Assembly: GCF_030285365.1 (NCBI RefSeq)
Contig: NZ_JASVDS010000001.1
Location: 372,001-436,000 of the forward strand
From: Roseateles subflavus
GTDB lineage: Bacteria > Pseudomonadota > Gammaproteobacteria > Burkholderiales > Burkholderiaceae_C
Direction: 5' to 3'
DNA length: 64,000 nt
Below, one piece after another: positions 9,156 through 18,149 of this stretch. Position numbers and translations under genes: made by a program. How positions within the stretch are numbered: position 1 is the stretch's first letter; each line of letters begins with the position of its first letter. The notes beneath the pieces were generated by a model, which was given only the letters and a program-made list of their open reading frames with translations, made no database searches and was not told the origin of the DNA.

Positions 9156-11054
9156 TCAGTGGCCGGCCGTCCCCAGCAGCAGGCGTCCCGCGCGCTTGCT
9201 GGCGTACATGGCATCGTCGGCGGCCTTCTTGAGGCTGCGCTCGTCGTCCCCATCCTCGGGATACAGCGCCAGGCCCAGCGAGCACGTCAGCTCCAGACGC
9301 AGCTCACCCAGCTGCAGCGGCTGCGCCACCAGGTTGTAGATCTTCTCGGCCACGTGGCGGGCGCTGTCGCGGCTCACCGGGCCGCACAGCAGCACGAGGA
9401 ACTCGTCGCCGCCGATGCGCCCCACGACGTCCGTCTCCCGCACGGCCGCCTTCAGCCGGCGCGCCATGGCCTGCAGCAGATCGTCGCCCACCGCGTGGCC
9501 GTGGAGGTCATTGACCGGCTTGAAGCGGTCCAGGTCCACGAGGATCAGCCCCAGGGTCTCGTGATAGCGCCGGGCATGGGCCAGGGCCAGCTGCAGGCGC
9601 TCCGAGAAGTGCGCGCGGTTGGCCAGCTCCGTCAGCGGGTCGTGGCGGGCCAGGAAGTGGATCTGGGCCTCGGACTGCCGGCGGGCGTCGATGTCGGACA
9701 GCGTGCCGATCATGCGCCGCGGCACCTCCCGGCCGTCGCGCTCGACGATGCGCCCGCGCGCCATCAGCCATCGCCAGCCGCCGTCGGCCGCCCGCACGCG
9801 GAACTCCACCTCGAAGCTGCCGACACCGCCCTGGATGCAGTCCCGCAGGCGCTGCCGCAGGCCGGGCTGTTCGTCCGGATGGACCAGGGGCAGCATCTGC
9901 TGGAAGCGAGGCTCGCCGGCCATCAGCGGCCAGCCCATCAGCGTCTTCCAGCGCGCGGTCGTGACGAGGACGTCGGCCCGCATGTCCCAGTCCCAGACGC
10001 CGTCACCCGCCCCTTCGAGCGCGAAGGCCCAGCGCTGCTCGCTCTCACGCAGCGCCCGCGTCATGCGCTGTGCCAGCGCCTGCGCCCGCTCGCGGGAGCC
10101 GGCCAGCGCCCAGGCCAGCAGGGCCAGCAGCACGCTGCCCAGCACGCCGCTCAGGGCCAGGGTGCGGGGCTCCGCCCGGCCAGCCAGCGGCGCGTAGTCC
10201 TCGTGGGCCTGCAGCTGCAGAGTCCAGTCCTGCCCGCCGCGCAGCAAACGTTGCTGGCGCTGCAGCAAGCCGCCCGCGGGCGCCCGCGCCGCCTGGTACA
10301 GCAGGGTGTCGTCGCCGGGGGCGTCGCCCTCGAAGAGCCGCAGGCTCAGGCCGCGCGGCAACTGGGCCTGCAAGGGATCCATCAGGGCGGCCACGGACAC
10401 CGGGGCCAGCACCCACGACTCCAGCCGGCGGCTGCCGTCGGGCGCCGGCCGGAACAGCGGCTGCACCAGCAGGACGCCCGGACTGTGGCCCAGGCGCCAG
10501 CGGCGCAGGTCCAGGGCCGGGCTCAACGTGATCTGCCCGCTTTCGCGCGCCCGCAGGAGCGCGGGCCGCAGCAGCGGGTCCCGCCAGAGGTCCTGCGGCT
10601 GTCCCAGCGGCCCCGGCCCCGGCAGCAGCGGCCCCAGCAGGGCGCGCGGCGCGGCCTCGTCATCCTCCGGGCGGCTGGGCAGCCAGCGCACGAGCGCCAG
10701 ACCCTCGAGCCCCGCATGCTCGATGCCCAGGGGCATGGCCGCAAGAAAGCGTGCGAGCCGCGCTTCGTCGAGCGCCGGGCCGCCGGCCGGCTCCTGCGCC
10801 TGGGCCAGCGCGTGGACGGCCGAGAGGATCTGCTGGAGTGCGTCGAGCCGGTGGCCCAGACGCTGGCTGGCGGCATGCAGGGCGGCATCGACGTCCCGCT
10901 GCAGGACGATCTCGGCCTCGCGCCGCTCGTGCGACCACAGACCCAGGCTCAGCAGCAGCCCCAGCAGCAGCACCGCCCAGGGCAGGCCCTGGGCCAGGGA
11001 CGGCCCCTCGCGCCAGCGGACCCGCCAGCGCAGCAGGCGCCGCCGCAGGGTCAT
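9156..11054 (-). CDS. Diguanylate cyclase with periplasmic CHASE-like sensor and PAS domain
   Basis: 632 residues from the ATG at 11054 (MTLRRRLLRWRVRW); the frame is open far upstream but that part looks non-coding. A membrane helix at about 24-41, a periplasmic CHASE-like region, a second helix near 300-320, a PAS domain (EQRWAFALEGAGDGVWDWD onward) with PAC-like end, then a GGDEF domain. The active site RIGGDEFLVLL is intact near residue 548. RETD lies five residues before GGDEF and fits the RxxD inhibitory site for product feedback. It makes cyclic-di-GMP from two GTP. It faces a PilZ protein. Confidence 0.93.
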   Translation of the reverse strand: MTLRRRLLRWRVRWREGPSLAQGLPWAVLLLGLLLSLGLWSHERREAEIVLQRDVDAALHAASQRLGHRLDALQQILSAVHALAQAQEPAGGPALDEARLARFLAAMPLGIEHAGLEGLALVRWLPSRPEDDEAAPRALLGPLLPGPGPLGQPQDLWRDPLLRPALLRARESGQITLSPALDLRRWRLGHSPGVLLVQPLFRPAPDGSRRLESWVLAPVSVAALMDPLQAQLPRGLSLRLFEGDAPGDDTLLYQAARAPAGGLLQRQQRLLRGGQDWTLQLQAHEDYAPLAGRAEPRTLALSGVLGSVLLALLAWALAGSRERAQALAQRMTRALRESEQRWAFALEGAGDGVWDWDMRADVLVTTARWKTLMGWPLMAGEPRFQQMLPLVHPDEQPGLRQRLRDCIQGGVGSFEVEFRVRAADGGWRWLMARGRIVERDGREVPRRMIGTLSDIDARRQSEAQIHFLARHDPLTELANRAHFSERLQLALAHARRYHETLGLILVDLDRFKPVNDLHGHAVGDDLLQAMARRLKAAVRETDVVGRIGGDEFLVLLCGPVSRDSARHVAEKIYNLVAQPLQLGELRLELTCSLGLALYPEDGDDERSLKKAADDAMYASKRAGRLLLGTAGH

Positions 11055-11231
11055 GCGCCACCTCGCGAAAGGCGCCCCACTGGGATTCGCTCCGACATGC
11101 CGATACCTCCGGCGCCACGACGCCTGTGCTGGAGACCTCGTTGAGAGTGGCCGCCACGCCGCGAAGGCACGCGGAGGCGGGCACCGCGATCGCACAGAAT
11201 ACGCCTCTCCCCGACACAACCCAAGCCGACG

Positions 11232-11630
11232 ATGCGCCCGACTCCCGCCCCCGCCATGCCGCCCGCCGGCTTTGCCGGACGATTCCCGACGCCCTACGTC
11301 GCGGTGATCTTCACCAGCCAGCGCCGGGCGCCGGATCCGGCCTACGACGCCACCGCCGAGGCCATGGTGACGCTGGCCGCGCAGCAGCCGGGCTACCTGG
11401 GCGCCGAGAGCGCCCGCGGGGCCGACGGCCTGGGCATCACCGTGTCCTACTGGGCCGACGAGGCCGCCGTCGCCGCCTGGCGCGCCGAGCTGCGCCACCA
11501 GGCCGCGCGCGACACCGGCCGCCTGCGCTGGTACCGCCACTACGAGCTGCGCGTCGCCCGCGTCGAGCGCGCCTATGGCTGGGACGAGCAGGACGGCAGC
11601 GCCGACCCGATGCAGGGAGGCGCGGCATGA
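11232..11630 (+). CDS. Antibiotic biosynthesis monooxygenase (ABM)-fold protein
   Basis: 132 residues. The core reads PYVAVIFTSQRR ... LAAQQPGYLGAESARG ... ITVSYWADEAAVAAWR, the pattern of dimeric ABM-domain ferredoxin-like proteins. The enzymatic role of these single-domain members is usually unknown. Several N-terminal Met codons are possible (residues 1 and 9). Its stop overlaps the start of the next gene in ATGA, so the two are translationally coupled. Confidence 0.85.
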   Translation: MRPTPAPAMPPAGFAGRFPTPYVAVIFTSQRRAPDPAYDATAEAMVTLAAQQPGYLGAESARGADGLGITVSYWADEAAVAAWRAELRHQAARDTGRLRWYRHYELRVARVERAYGWDEQDGSADPMQGGAA

Positions 11631-12037
11631 ACCCGGTCGTGGGCATCGCGCTGGCCCTGGCCGCGCTGGTGGGCGGTGGCCTGCTGCTGGGCTGGAAGGG
11701 CGTGATCCTGGCGCTCACGGTGGTCGTGTTCTGGCTGCTCCTGCAGTTCAGCCGCCTGATGCGGGTGATGCAGACGGCCAACGGCGCGCCCGTCGGGCAG
11801 ATCGACAGCGCCGTCATGCTGCAGTCCCGCCTGCGCGAGGGCATGAAGCTGATGGACGTGCTGCCGATGACGAAGAGCCTCGGCGCCAAGGTCGAGGGAC
11901 AGGCGGAGACCTGGGCCTGGACGGACGCCGGCGGCATCCGCCTGGAGCTGCAGTTCCGCAAGGGCGTCCTGCAACGGTGGGAGTTGCGGCGACCGCCAGG
12001 GGCGCCGGACGACGTTCCCGGCACGGGTGCGGCATAG
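11627..12037 (+). CDS. Small membrane protein of unknown function
   Basis: 136 residues starting at the ATGA overlap with the ABM gene. Two hydrophobic segments occupy about residues 3-45, followed by a soluble part with MKLMDVLPMTKSLGAKVEG. I do not recognise the family. The coupling with the upstream gene and 42-base gap to ilvE suggest a short operon. Confidence 0.75.
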   Translation: MNPVVGIALALAALVGGGLLLGWKGVILALTVVVFWLLLQFSRLMRVMQTANGAPVGQIDSAVMLQSRLREGMKLMDVLPMTKSLGAKVEGQAETWAWTDAGGIRLELQFRKGVLQRWELRRPPGAPDDVPGTGAA

Positions 12038-12079
12038 AATCTCCGGGTTGACCCTCAAGCCCACGAGCAAGGAGCCCTC

Positions 12080-13003
12080 ATGTCCATGGACGACCGCGAC
12101 GGCAAGATCTGGATGGATGGCCAGCTGGTCGACTGGCGCGACGCCAGGATTCATGTGCTGAGCCACACCCTGCATTACGGCTGCGGCGCCTTCGAGGGCG
12201 TGCGCGCCTACAAGACCCCCCGGGGCACGGCCATCTTCCGCCTGCGCGAGCACACGGAGCGCCTGTTCAACAGCGCCAAGATCCTGCGCATGAAGATTCC
12301 CTTCACGCTGCAGGAGGTCGAGGAAGCCCAGAAGGCCGTCGTGCGCGAGAACCAGCTCGAGAGCGGCTACCTGCGCCCGCTCACCTGGATCGGCTCCGAG
12401 AAGCTGGGCGTGAGCCCCAAGGGCAACAAGATCCACCTGATGGTCGCCGCCTGGGCCTGGGGCGCCTACCTGGGCGAGGAAGGCCTCAAGCGCGGCATCC
12501 GCGTCAAGACCAGCTCCTACACCCGCCACCACGTCAACATCACGATGACGCAGGCCAAGGCCGTCTCGAACTACACCAACAGCATCCTGGCCAATATGGA
12601 GGCCACGGACGACGGCTACGACGAGGCCCTGCTGCTGGACGCCTCGGGCTTCGTGTCCGAGGGTGCCGGCGAGAACCTCTTCATCATCAAGAACGGCGTC
12701 GTCTACACGCCCGACCTCTCGGCCGGCGCGCTGAACGGCATCACCCGCAACACCATCTTCCATATCTGCCAGGACCTGGGCCTGCCCCTTGTGGAGAAGC
12801 GCATCACCCGCGACGAGGTCTACATCGCCGACGAAGCCTTCTTCACCGGCACCGCGGCGGAAGTGACCCCCATCCGCGAGCTGGACCGCATCGAGCTGGG
12901 CACGGGCTCCCGCGGCCCGCTCACCGAAAAGATCCAGGCGGCCTTCTTTGACATCGTCAACGGCCGCAATCCCAAGTACGCCCACTGGCTGAGCCCGGTC
13001 TGA
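12080..13003 (+). CDS. ilvE: Branched-chain amino acid aminotransferase
   Basis: 307 residues, typical class IV aminotransferase length. It starts MSMDDRDGKIWMDGQLVDW, with AAGGAG at 12069-12074 as ribosome binding site. The family stretch LHYGCGAFEGVRAY is near residue 35, the PLP lysine is in QAKAVSNYTNS near residue 160, and SEGAGENLF and GTAAEVTPI line the cofactor pocket. It transfers the amino group of glutamate to branched-chain 2-oxo acids. It sits upstream of a CHCC zinc-finger gene, as often in Burkholderiales. Confidence 0.95.
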   Translation: MSMDDRDGKIWMDGQLVDWRDARIHVLSHTLHYGCGAFEGVRAYKTPRGTAIFRLREHTERLFNSAKILRMKIPFTLQEVEEAQKAVVRENQLESGYLRPLTWIGSEKLGVSPKGNKIHLMVAAWAWGAYLGEEGLKRGIRVKTSSYTRHHVNITMTQAKAVSNYTNSILANMEATDDGYDEALLLDASGFVSEGAGENLFIIKNGVVYTPDLSAGALNGITRNTIFHICQDLGLPLVEKRITRDEVYIADEAFFTGTAAEVTPIRELDRIELGTGSRGPLTEKIQAAFFDIVNGRNPKYAHWLSPV

Positions 13004-13044
13004 GTGCCCGGTCTGCAGCCCCAACCCCCCAAAGAGAAGCCCTC

Positions 13045-13251
13045 ATGAGCGAAGTCAAATCCGTCGTCGAAGTCCTGGCCAAGGACGTGCAAGGCCCCGG
13101 CGTGGTCGCCTGCCCGAACCCGGCCATGCCGCTGTGGAGCAACCATCCGCGCGTCTTCGTGGACGTCTCGCACGAAGGCGGCGGCAAGTGCCCCTACTGC
13201 GGCACCGTCTATCGCCTCAAGGACGGCGAACACCTGCACGCCGCCCACTGA
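13045..13251 (+). CDS. CHCC zinc-finger small protein
   Basis: 68 residues. The C-terminal pattern is H...C..C (NHPRVFVDV, then GKCPYCGTVYRL) with an upstream Cys in VVACPNPAMP, the zinc-finger domain also found in the mitochondrial complex I subunit NDUFS6. The function of the free-standing bacterial protein is not established. It lies 41 bases after ilvE and 10 bases before the next gene, so it is probably in the same operon. Confidence 0.88.
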   Translation: MSEVKSVVEVLAKDVQGPGVVACPNPAMPLWSNHPRVFVDVSHEGGGKCPYCGTVYRLKDGEHLHAAH

Positions 13252-13261
13252 AGGCCTCGCG

Positions 13262-13711
13262 ATGCATCGCCCCAAGGCGCAGACCGCCGCGCTGATGGCC
13301 TCGCCCGAGGACATCGAGCAGCAGTTCTACGAAGCCCTGCAGCACGCCGAGCTGGACCGGCTCATGGACATCTGGGCGGATGAGGACGAAGTGTCCTGCG
13401 TCCATCCCGGCGGCCCGCGGGTCGTGGGCCTCGCAGCCATCCGTGCGGCCTTCGAGACCGTGTTCCAGCAAGGCCCCATCGCCGTCACGCCGGAGCGCGT
13501 GCGGCGCCTGCACACCGGCGACACCGCCATCCATCAGGTGCTGGAGCGGGTGCAGGTGGAAGGCGCGGACGGCGTGCAGAGCGCCTGGGTGATTGCCACC
13601 AACGTCTACCTCAAGACCTCCCACGGCTGGCGCATGGTCCTGCACCATGCCAGCCCCGGCACCGGCCACGACATCCAGGAAGTCGTGCAGGAGCCCACGA
13701 TCCTGCACTGA
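13262..13711 (+). CDS. SnoaL/NTF2-like fold protein
   Basis: 149 residues. EQQFYEALQHAELDRLMDIW followed by DEVSCVHPGGPRVVGLAAIR is the usual start of SnoaL-like proteins, a cone-shaped fold used by ketosteroid isomerase relatives. WRMVLHHAS closes the fold. Catalytic activity is not predictable. The stop codon shares one base with the start of the downstream hydrolase gene (TGATG), so they are coupled. Confidence 0.82.
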   Translation: MHRPKAQTAALMASPEDIEQQFYEALQHAELDRLMDIWADEDEVSCVHPGGPRVVGLAAIRAAFETVFQQGPIAVTPERVRRLHTGDTAIHQVLERVQVEGADGVQSAWVIATNVYLKTSHGWRMVLHHASPGTGHDIQEVVQEPTILH

Positions 13712-14724
13712 TGGAGTTCCGCACGCCCTGGTGGCAGCCCGGGGGGCAGGTCCAGACCATCTGGCCGGCCCTGTTCGCGCGGCGGCATTTCGGTGAGCCC
13801 CTGGCCTTCCAGCGCCAGCGTTGGCACACGCCGGACGGCGACTTCATCGACGCCGACTTCCTCCTCGATCCCCCGCCGCAGGGCCGCCATCCCCGGGACG
13901 CCGCCCCCGCGCCCCCCCGGGAGGACGTGCCCCTGCTGGTGCTCTTCCACGGCCTGGAGGGCAGCTCGCAGAGCCATTACGCGCAGGCCTTTGCCGATGC
14001 GGCCCGGCGCCGCGGCTGGCGCTTCGTCATCCCGCACTTCCGCGGCTGCTCGGGCGAGCTGAACCTCGCGCCGCGGGCCTACCACTCGGGTGATTACGCC
14101 GAGATCGGCTGGATGCTGGCGCAGGTGCGCCGCCAGCACCGCGGGCCGATGATCGCGGCGGGCGTGTCCCTCGGCGGCAACGCGCTGCTGCGCTGGGCGC
14201 AGGAAGCCGGCGAGAGCGCCTCGCAGACGGCCGGCGCCGTGGCGGCCATCTGCTCGCCGATCGATCTCGCCGCCTCCGGCCGCGCCATCGGCAGCGGCTT
14301 CAACCGGCAGGTCTACACCCGCATGTTCCTGCGCAGCATGGTGCCCAAGGCCCTGCGCAAGCTGCAGCAGCATCCCGGCCTGTTCGATGGCCAGGCCCTG
14401 CGCGAGGTGCGGGACCTCTACGAGTTCGACAACCTCTTCACCGCCCCCTTGCACGGCTTCCGCAACACCGAGGACTACTGGGCGCGGGCCTCGGCCAAGC
14501 CCCAGCTGCCACGCATCCGCGTGCCGGCCCTGGTGCTCAACGCCCGCAACGACCCCTTTGTGCCGGCGGCCTCGCTGCCCGGCCCCCAGGATGCCGGCCC
14601 CTTCGTGACGCTGTGGCAGCCGCAGCAGGGCGGCCATGTCGGGTTCCCCGGCGGCCGTTTCCCGGGCCACGTGCTGGGCATGCCCGAGCTCGTCTGCCAC
14701 TGGCTCGGCCAGCAGCTGGGCTGA
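13711..14724 (+). CDS. YheT-family alpha/beta hydrolase
   Basis: 337 residues. LVLFHGLEGSSQSHYAQ forms the oxyanion region, the nucleophile is Ser153 in GVSLGGN, the acid is in NARNDPFVP (near 281), and the histidine is in GGHVGF (near 309). N-terminal QVQTIWPALF is typical of YheT/EMB8-like hydrolases. The physiological ester substrate is unknown. It is the last gene of the run ilvE - zinc finger - SnoaL - yheT. Confidence 0.92.
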   Translation: MEFRTPWWQPGGQVQTIWPALFARRHFGEPLAFQRQRWHTPDGDFIDADFLLDPPPQGRHPRDAAPAPPREDVPLLVLFHGLEGSSQSHYAQAFADAARRRGWRFVIPHFRGCSGELNLAPRAYHSGDYAEIGWMLAQVRRQHRGPMIAAGVSLGGNALLRWAQEAGESASQTAGAVAAICSPIDLAASGRAIGSGFNRQVYTRMFLRSMVPKALRKLQQHPGLFDGQALREVRDLYEFDNLFTAPLHGFRNTEDYWARASAKPQLPRIRVPALVLNARNDPFVPAASLPGPQDAGPFVTLWQPQQGGHVGFPGGRFPGHVLGMPELVCHWLGQQLG

Positions 14725-14877
14725 CCAGGCCCGAGAGGCACGCCGCCCCCGGCCCTGCCGCCACTCGCCGGCCCAGGCCGCCACCGGTGGCGCCCAGCCT
14801 GCCATCCGCCCGCGCCACCCCCCGTCCACGCCTCCTGGCGGCTAGCATGGCGCCGCCATCGAACAAGGAGGACGGAC

Positions 14878-15882
14878 ATGAACGGGACGCTGATCCCTGA
14901 CGGCGCCAGCACGCCGCTGCTGCAGCTGACCCAGGCGGGCAAGCAGTACCGCCAAGGTGGCCGCACCGTGCAGGCGCTGCAGGACTTCGACCTGGCCCTG
15001 CAGCCGGGTGAGATCGTGGGCCTGCTGGGGCCCAACGGTTCGGGCAAGACGACGCTCGTGAAGCTGCTGACCGGCCTGTGCGGGGCCGACCACGGGCAGC
15101 TGCGCTGGCGCGGCGGCCCCCCGCGGCCGGCCGGCCAGGGCGGCGCGCACCTGCGCGAGATCGGTGTGCTGCTCGAAGGGCGCGGCGCCGCCTACGAACG
15201 GCTCAGCACCCTGGAGAACGCTCGCTATTTCTGCGAGCTGCGCGAGAGCCGCTTCGACCCGGCCCGCTTCCACCACATGGCCGAGACGCTGGGCCTCGCC
15301 GACGTCCGCGCGCCCATCCGCCTGCTCTCGACGGGCAACAAGCTGCGGGCCGCGCTGATCGGTGCGCTGATCCATCGACCGGCGCTCGCCCTGCTCGACG
15401 AACCCACGCTGGGGCTGGATCTCGAGGGCGTCGAGCGCCTGCATGAGCTCGTGCGCCAGGGCCAGCGGGAAGGTCAGACCTTCCTGATCAGCTCGCACGA
15501 CCTGCACTTCGTCGAGCGGCTGTGCCCGCGCATCGTCTGCATCCAGCAGGGGCGCAAGCGCTTTGACGGCCCGCGCGAGGCCTTCACCCATGTGGCGCAC
15601 CCCTACCGGCTGGTGGTCCGCCACGCGGCGCCCTGCCCGCCCGTGCCCGAGACCCTCGCCGGCCGCGCCTGGGAACGCCAGGAGGCCGATTGGGTCCTGG
15701 CCCTGAGCGACCCCGCGGAGGTCATGCAGGTGATGCAGCGGTGGCACGACTGGCTGGCCAGCAGCGAGCAGCTGCAGTTGCGCCGCGTGGACCTGCGCGA
15801 GCATTACCTCGACCACCTCACCCCCCTCGCACCGCCGGATGAGGCACGCCCTGCCGAGGCCGCACAGGAGACCCTGGCATGA
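14878..15882 (+). CDS. ABC transporter ATP-binding protein (ABC-2 export type)
   Basis: 334 residues, started at 14878 behind AAGGAGGA (14864-14871). Walker A is GPNGSGKTT near residue 51 and Walker B is LALLDEPTLGLD near 170, followed by the H-loop in LISSHDLHFVE. The signature motif is degenerate (LLSTGNKLRAAL instead of LSGGQ), as in a number of ABC-2 exporters. The last 90 residues form an extra regulatory-type domain. It is coupled by ATGA to the permease gene. The substrate is unknown. Confidence 0.9.
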   Translation: MNGTLIPDGASTPLLQLTQAGKQYRQGGRTVQALQDFDLALQPGEIVGLLGPNGSGKTTLVKLLTGLCGADHGQLRWRGGPPRPAGQGGAHLREIGVLLEGRGAAYERLSTLENARYFCELRESRFDPARFHHMAETLGLADVRAPIRLLSTGNKLRAALIGALIHRPALALLDEPTLGLDLEGVERLHELVRQGQREGQTFLISSHDLHFVERLCPRIVCIQQGRKRFDGPREAFTHVAHPYRLVVRHAAPCPPVPETLAGRAWERQEADWVLALSDPAEVMQVMQRWHDWLASSEQLQLRRVDLREHYLDHLTPLAPPDEARPAEAAQETLA

Positions 15883-16640
15883 CACGCTTGCTGAGACATG
15901 GCCTGAACGAGGCCCGCCGCGCCCTCTGGCTGGCACGCCGCTACTGGCTCGAGAGCCTCCTCGGGCTCGGCTTCCTGCTGAGCCTCTTCGGCGGCCTGGT
16001 GTTCGCGGTCCTCAAGGCCAGCGGGCAGAGCCTGGACTCCGGCCGAGCTGACGGCCTGATCGCCGGCTTTGCGCTGTGGCTGTTCGCCAGCGGCGCCGCT
16101 CACTCGGGCACCAAGGAGATCGTCGAGGAGACCCGGCAGCGCACGCTGGAGCAGCTCAACCTCGCCCCCCTGAGCCTGGGCAGCCTGCTGGGCGTGCGCC
16201 TGGTGCTGGGGCAGGCCGCCGGCCTGTTGATGCTGGTGCTGTGCCTCGTGCTGGTCGGGCTGCTCACCCACGGCCGCGTCCAGGCCTCGCCCGAGGTGCT
16301 GGGGCTCGCGCTGCTGGGCTGCCCCGCGCTGGCCGGCCTGGGCTATGCGCTCGCGGGTTTCAGCCTGCTGGTCAAGCGAGGCGAGCTGCTGATGGTGGCG
16401 GCCTATCCGGTGGTGATCGCGCTCGTGTCGCTGCCGGCCTACCCGGTGTCGGAACTGGCCGCGCTGCCCTATGCGCTGGCCGCGGCGGCCGCCCGGCAGG
16501 CGGCCCTGGGCACCGCGATGGCACCGGCCATCTGGGGCTGGGTGGCGCTCAACGGCGTGGCCTACCTCGGCCTCGGCCTGCTCGTCTGGCGGCGCTGCCT
16601 GCGCCAGGCGCGGCAGCTGGGCGTGCTCGGACATCTCTGA
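15879..16640 (+). CDS. ABC-2 type transporter permease
   Basis: 253 residues with about six membrane helices. The amphipathic stretch KEIVEETRQRTLEQLNLAPLS between helices 2 and 3 is typical of ABC-2 permeases and is the likely contact to the ATPase. It overlaps the upstream ATPase gene by four bases. Together they form a minimal two-gene exporter. Confidence 0.87.
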   Translation: MTRLLRHGLNEARRALWLARRYWLESLLGLGFLLSLFGGLVFAVLKASGQSLDSGRADGLIAGFALWLFASGAAHSGTKEIVEETRQRTLEQLNLAPLSLGSLLGVRLVLGQAAGLLMLVLCLVLVGLLTHGRVQASPEVLGLALLGCPALAGLGYALAGFSLLVKRGELLMVAAYPVVIALVSLPAYPVSELAALPYALAAAAARQAALGTAMAPAIWGWVALNGVAYLGLGLLVWRRCLRQARQLGVLGHL

Positions 16641-16689
16641 GCGTGGGGAGATCGGCGCCCGGCAGCGGGCCCGGTCCTACACTGCCGCC

Positions 16690-17238
16690 ATGGATGACAT
16701 CGTCAAGGCGGCCCTGAAGAAGTGGCCCAACGTCCCCCACTGCCACGACTGGCTGGCCCTCGACGCCCGCGGCGACTGGTACATGCGCGACGAACGCATC
16801 CAGGCCGCCGGGCCCTTCCCGCAGGTCAAGGGCAGCCGGATCACGCACGAGAAGCTGCGCGAGTTCATCCACCGCAACTACCTGCCCGACGCGCAGGGCG
16901 CCTGGTTCTTCCAGAACGGGCCGCAGCGCGTCTACGTCACGCTGGAGCTGACCCCGCACGTCTGGCGCCTGCACGGTCAGGCCGCGGACGGCTCGCCGCG
17001 CGTCCACAGCCATACCGGGCCGGAGGCCACCGTGCTGGCGAGCTGGCTGGACGAGGACGACCGCCTGCTGCTGGCGGCACGCCTGCCCGGGCTCCCGGAT
17101 CCGGTGCTGGGCCTCGTGCACAGCCTCGACATGGGCGAGGCCGCCGAGGCCGTCGAGCAGGGGCTGTGGCGACCCGAGAGCACGACCCTCGAGTCTCTGT
17201 GCGCGCGCTACCGGGTGGTGCGCCACCCACAGCCCTGA
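16690..17238 (+). CDS. Conserved-looking cytoplasmic protein of unknown function
   Basis: 182 residues from the ATG at 16690. The N-terminus MDDIVKAALKKWPNVPHCHD and the segment DARGDWYMRDERIQAAG look like a conserved betaproteobacterial family, but I cannot attach a function. The second part has YVTLELTPHVWRL. It has no signal peptide or membrane segment. The spacing to the neighbours does not require an operon. Confidence 0.75.
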   Translation: MDDIVKAALKKWPNVPHCHDWLALDARGDWYMRDERIQAAGPFPQVKGSRITHEKLREFIHRNYLPDAQGAWFFQNGPQRVYVTLELTPHVWRLHGQAADGSPRVHSHTGPEATVLASWLDEDDRLLLAARLPGLPDPVLGLVHSLDMGEAAEAVEQGLWRPESTTLESLCARYRVVRHPQP

Positions 17239-17297
17239 GCCGCCTGAAACCGCCCCCTCGGGCTAGACTTGCGCCTCCACGACTCGCCGGATCAGGG

Positions 17298-18077
17298 ATG
17301 GCTGCCAACAAAGGCACGGGGACTTCGGGATGGCGCTGGCTCGGTCTCCTCGCCGCGGTCTGCGCGCCGCCGGCCGCCGCCTTCCAGGTCTGCGTGGGCG
17401 ACGTGCCCGTGCCCCCCTTCATCAGCGGGGACCCCCGGCACCCCGGCACGACCGAGCGCCTGATGGTGGATGCCGGCCGCCAGGCCGGCCTCCCGGTGGA
17501 ACTGGTGCGCTGGCCGGCTCGCCGCTGCTACGAGCAGATGCGCCTGGGCCTGCTGGAAGCCGGGGTGGGGGCGGCCATTCCTGCCAACCTGCAGGATTTC
17601 GACTTTCCCGGCCATCCGCCGGGTGACCCGCAGATGCGCATCGCGCGGACCGGCATCGTGCTCGTGAAACGGCAGGACGTCGCCGTGCTGTGGGACGGCC
17701 GCAAGCTCGCGCTGCCGCAGGGACAGGTGCCCCGCATCGGCGCCCGTGCCGGCTTCCGGGCCAGCACAGAAGCCGTCCGCCGCCTGGGCCTGGAGCTCAC
17801 GCCGGGGCCGAACCAGTCCGCCCAGGTGCTGCGCATGCTGCAGCTCGGTCGCCTGGACCTCGCCGTGCTGGTGCAGGACGAAGCGGAGGCCCTGCTCGCC
17901 CGGCCCGACTTCAGCAGCCTGACCATGATGGATCCGCCCCTGCTGGTGAGCGACTTCTACGTCATGACCCTGCGCCAGCTCCCCGAGCCGCTGCGCCAGA
18001 AGGTCCAGCGCTGGTGGGAGCTGATGGCGCAGTGGCGCGACCTGCCCGCCTACCGCGCGCCGCCGTCCGGCCCCTGA
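17298..18077 (+). CDS. Periplasmic solute-binding protein (family 3-like)
   Basis: 259 residues with a signal peptide ending near PPAAAFQ. Then VCVGDVPVPPFISGD, RLMVDAGRQAGLPVELVRWP and RARAGFRASTEAVRRLGLEL-type segments follow the order of extracellular solute-binding family 3 (amino acid-binding) proteins. The length is typical. No permease or ATPase is adjacent; it may serve sensing or work with a transporter elsewhere. It is followed by a bidirectional terminator. Confidence 0.72.
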   Translation: MAANKGTGTSGWRWLGLLAAVCAPPAAAFQVCVGDVPVPPFISGDPRHPGTTERLMVDAGRQAGLPVELVRWPARRCYEQMRLGLLEAGVGAAIPANLQDFDFPGHPPGDPQMRIARTGIVLVKRQDVAVLWDGRKLALPQGQVPRIGARAGFRASTEAVRRLGLELTPGPNQSAQVLRMLQLGRLDLAVLVQDEAEALLARPDFSSLTMMDPPLLVSDFYVMTLRQLPEPLRQKVQRWWELMAQWRDLPAYRAPPSGP

Positions 18078-18102
18078 GCGCCCGGCCCGCGCGGCCATGA
18101 AA

Positions 18103-18132
18103 AAAGCCGCCGGTCTCGCGACGGGCGGCTTT
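18103..18132. terminator. Bidirectional terminator between convergent genes
   Basis: A 9-bp stem AAAGCCGCC (18103-18111) / GGCGGCTTT (18124-18132) with A-run before and T-run after lies between the solute-binding protein gene and the convergent cytochrome gene. Confidence 0.8.
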
Positions 18133-18149
18133 CCTGGCAGACGAAGGCG

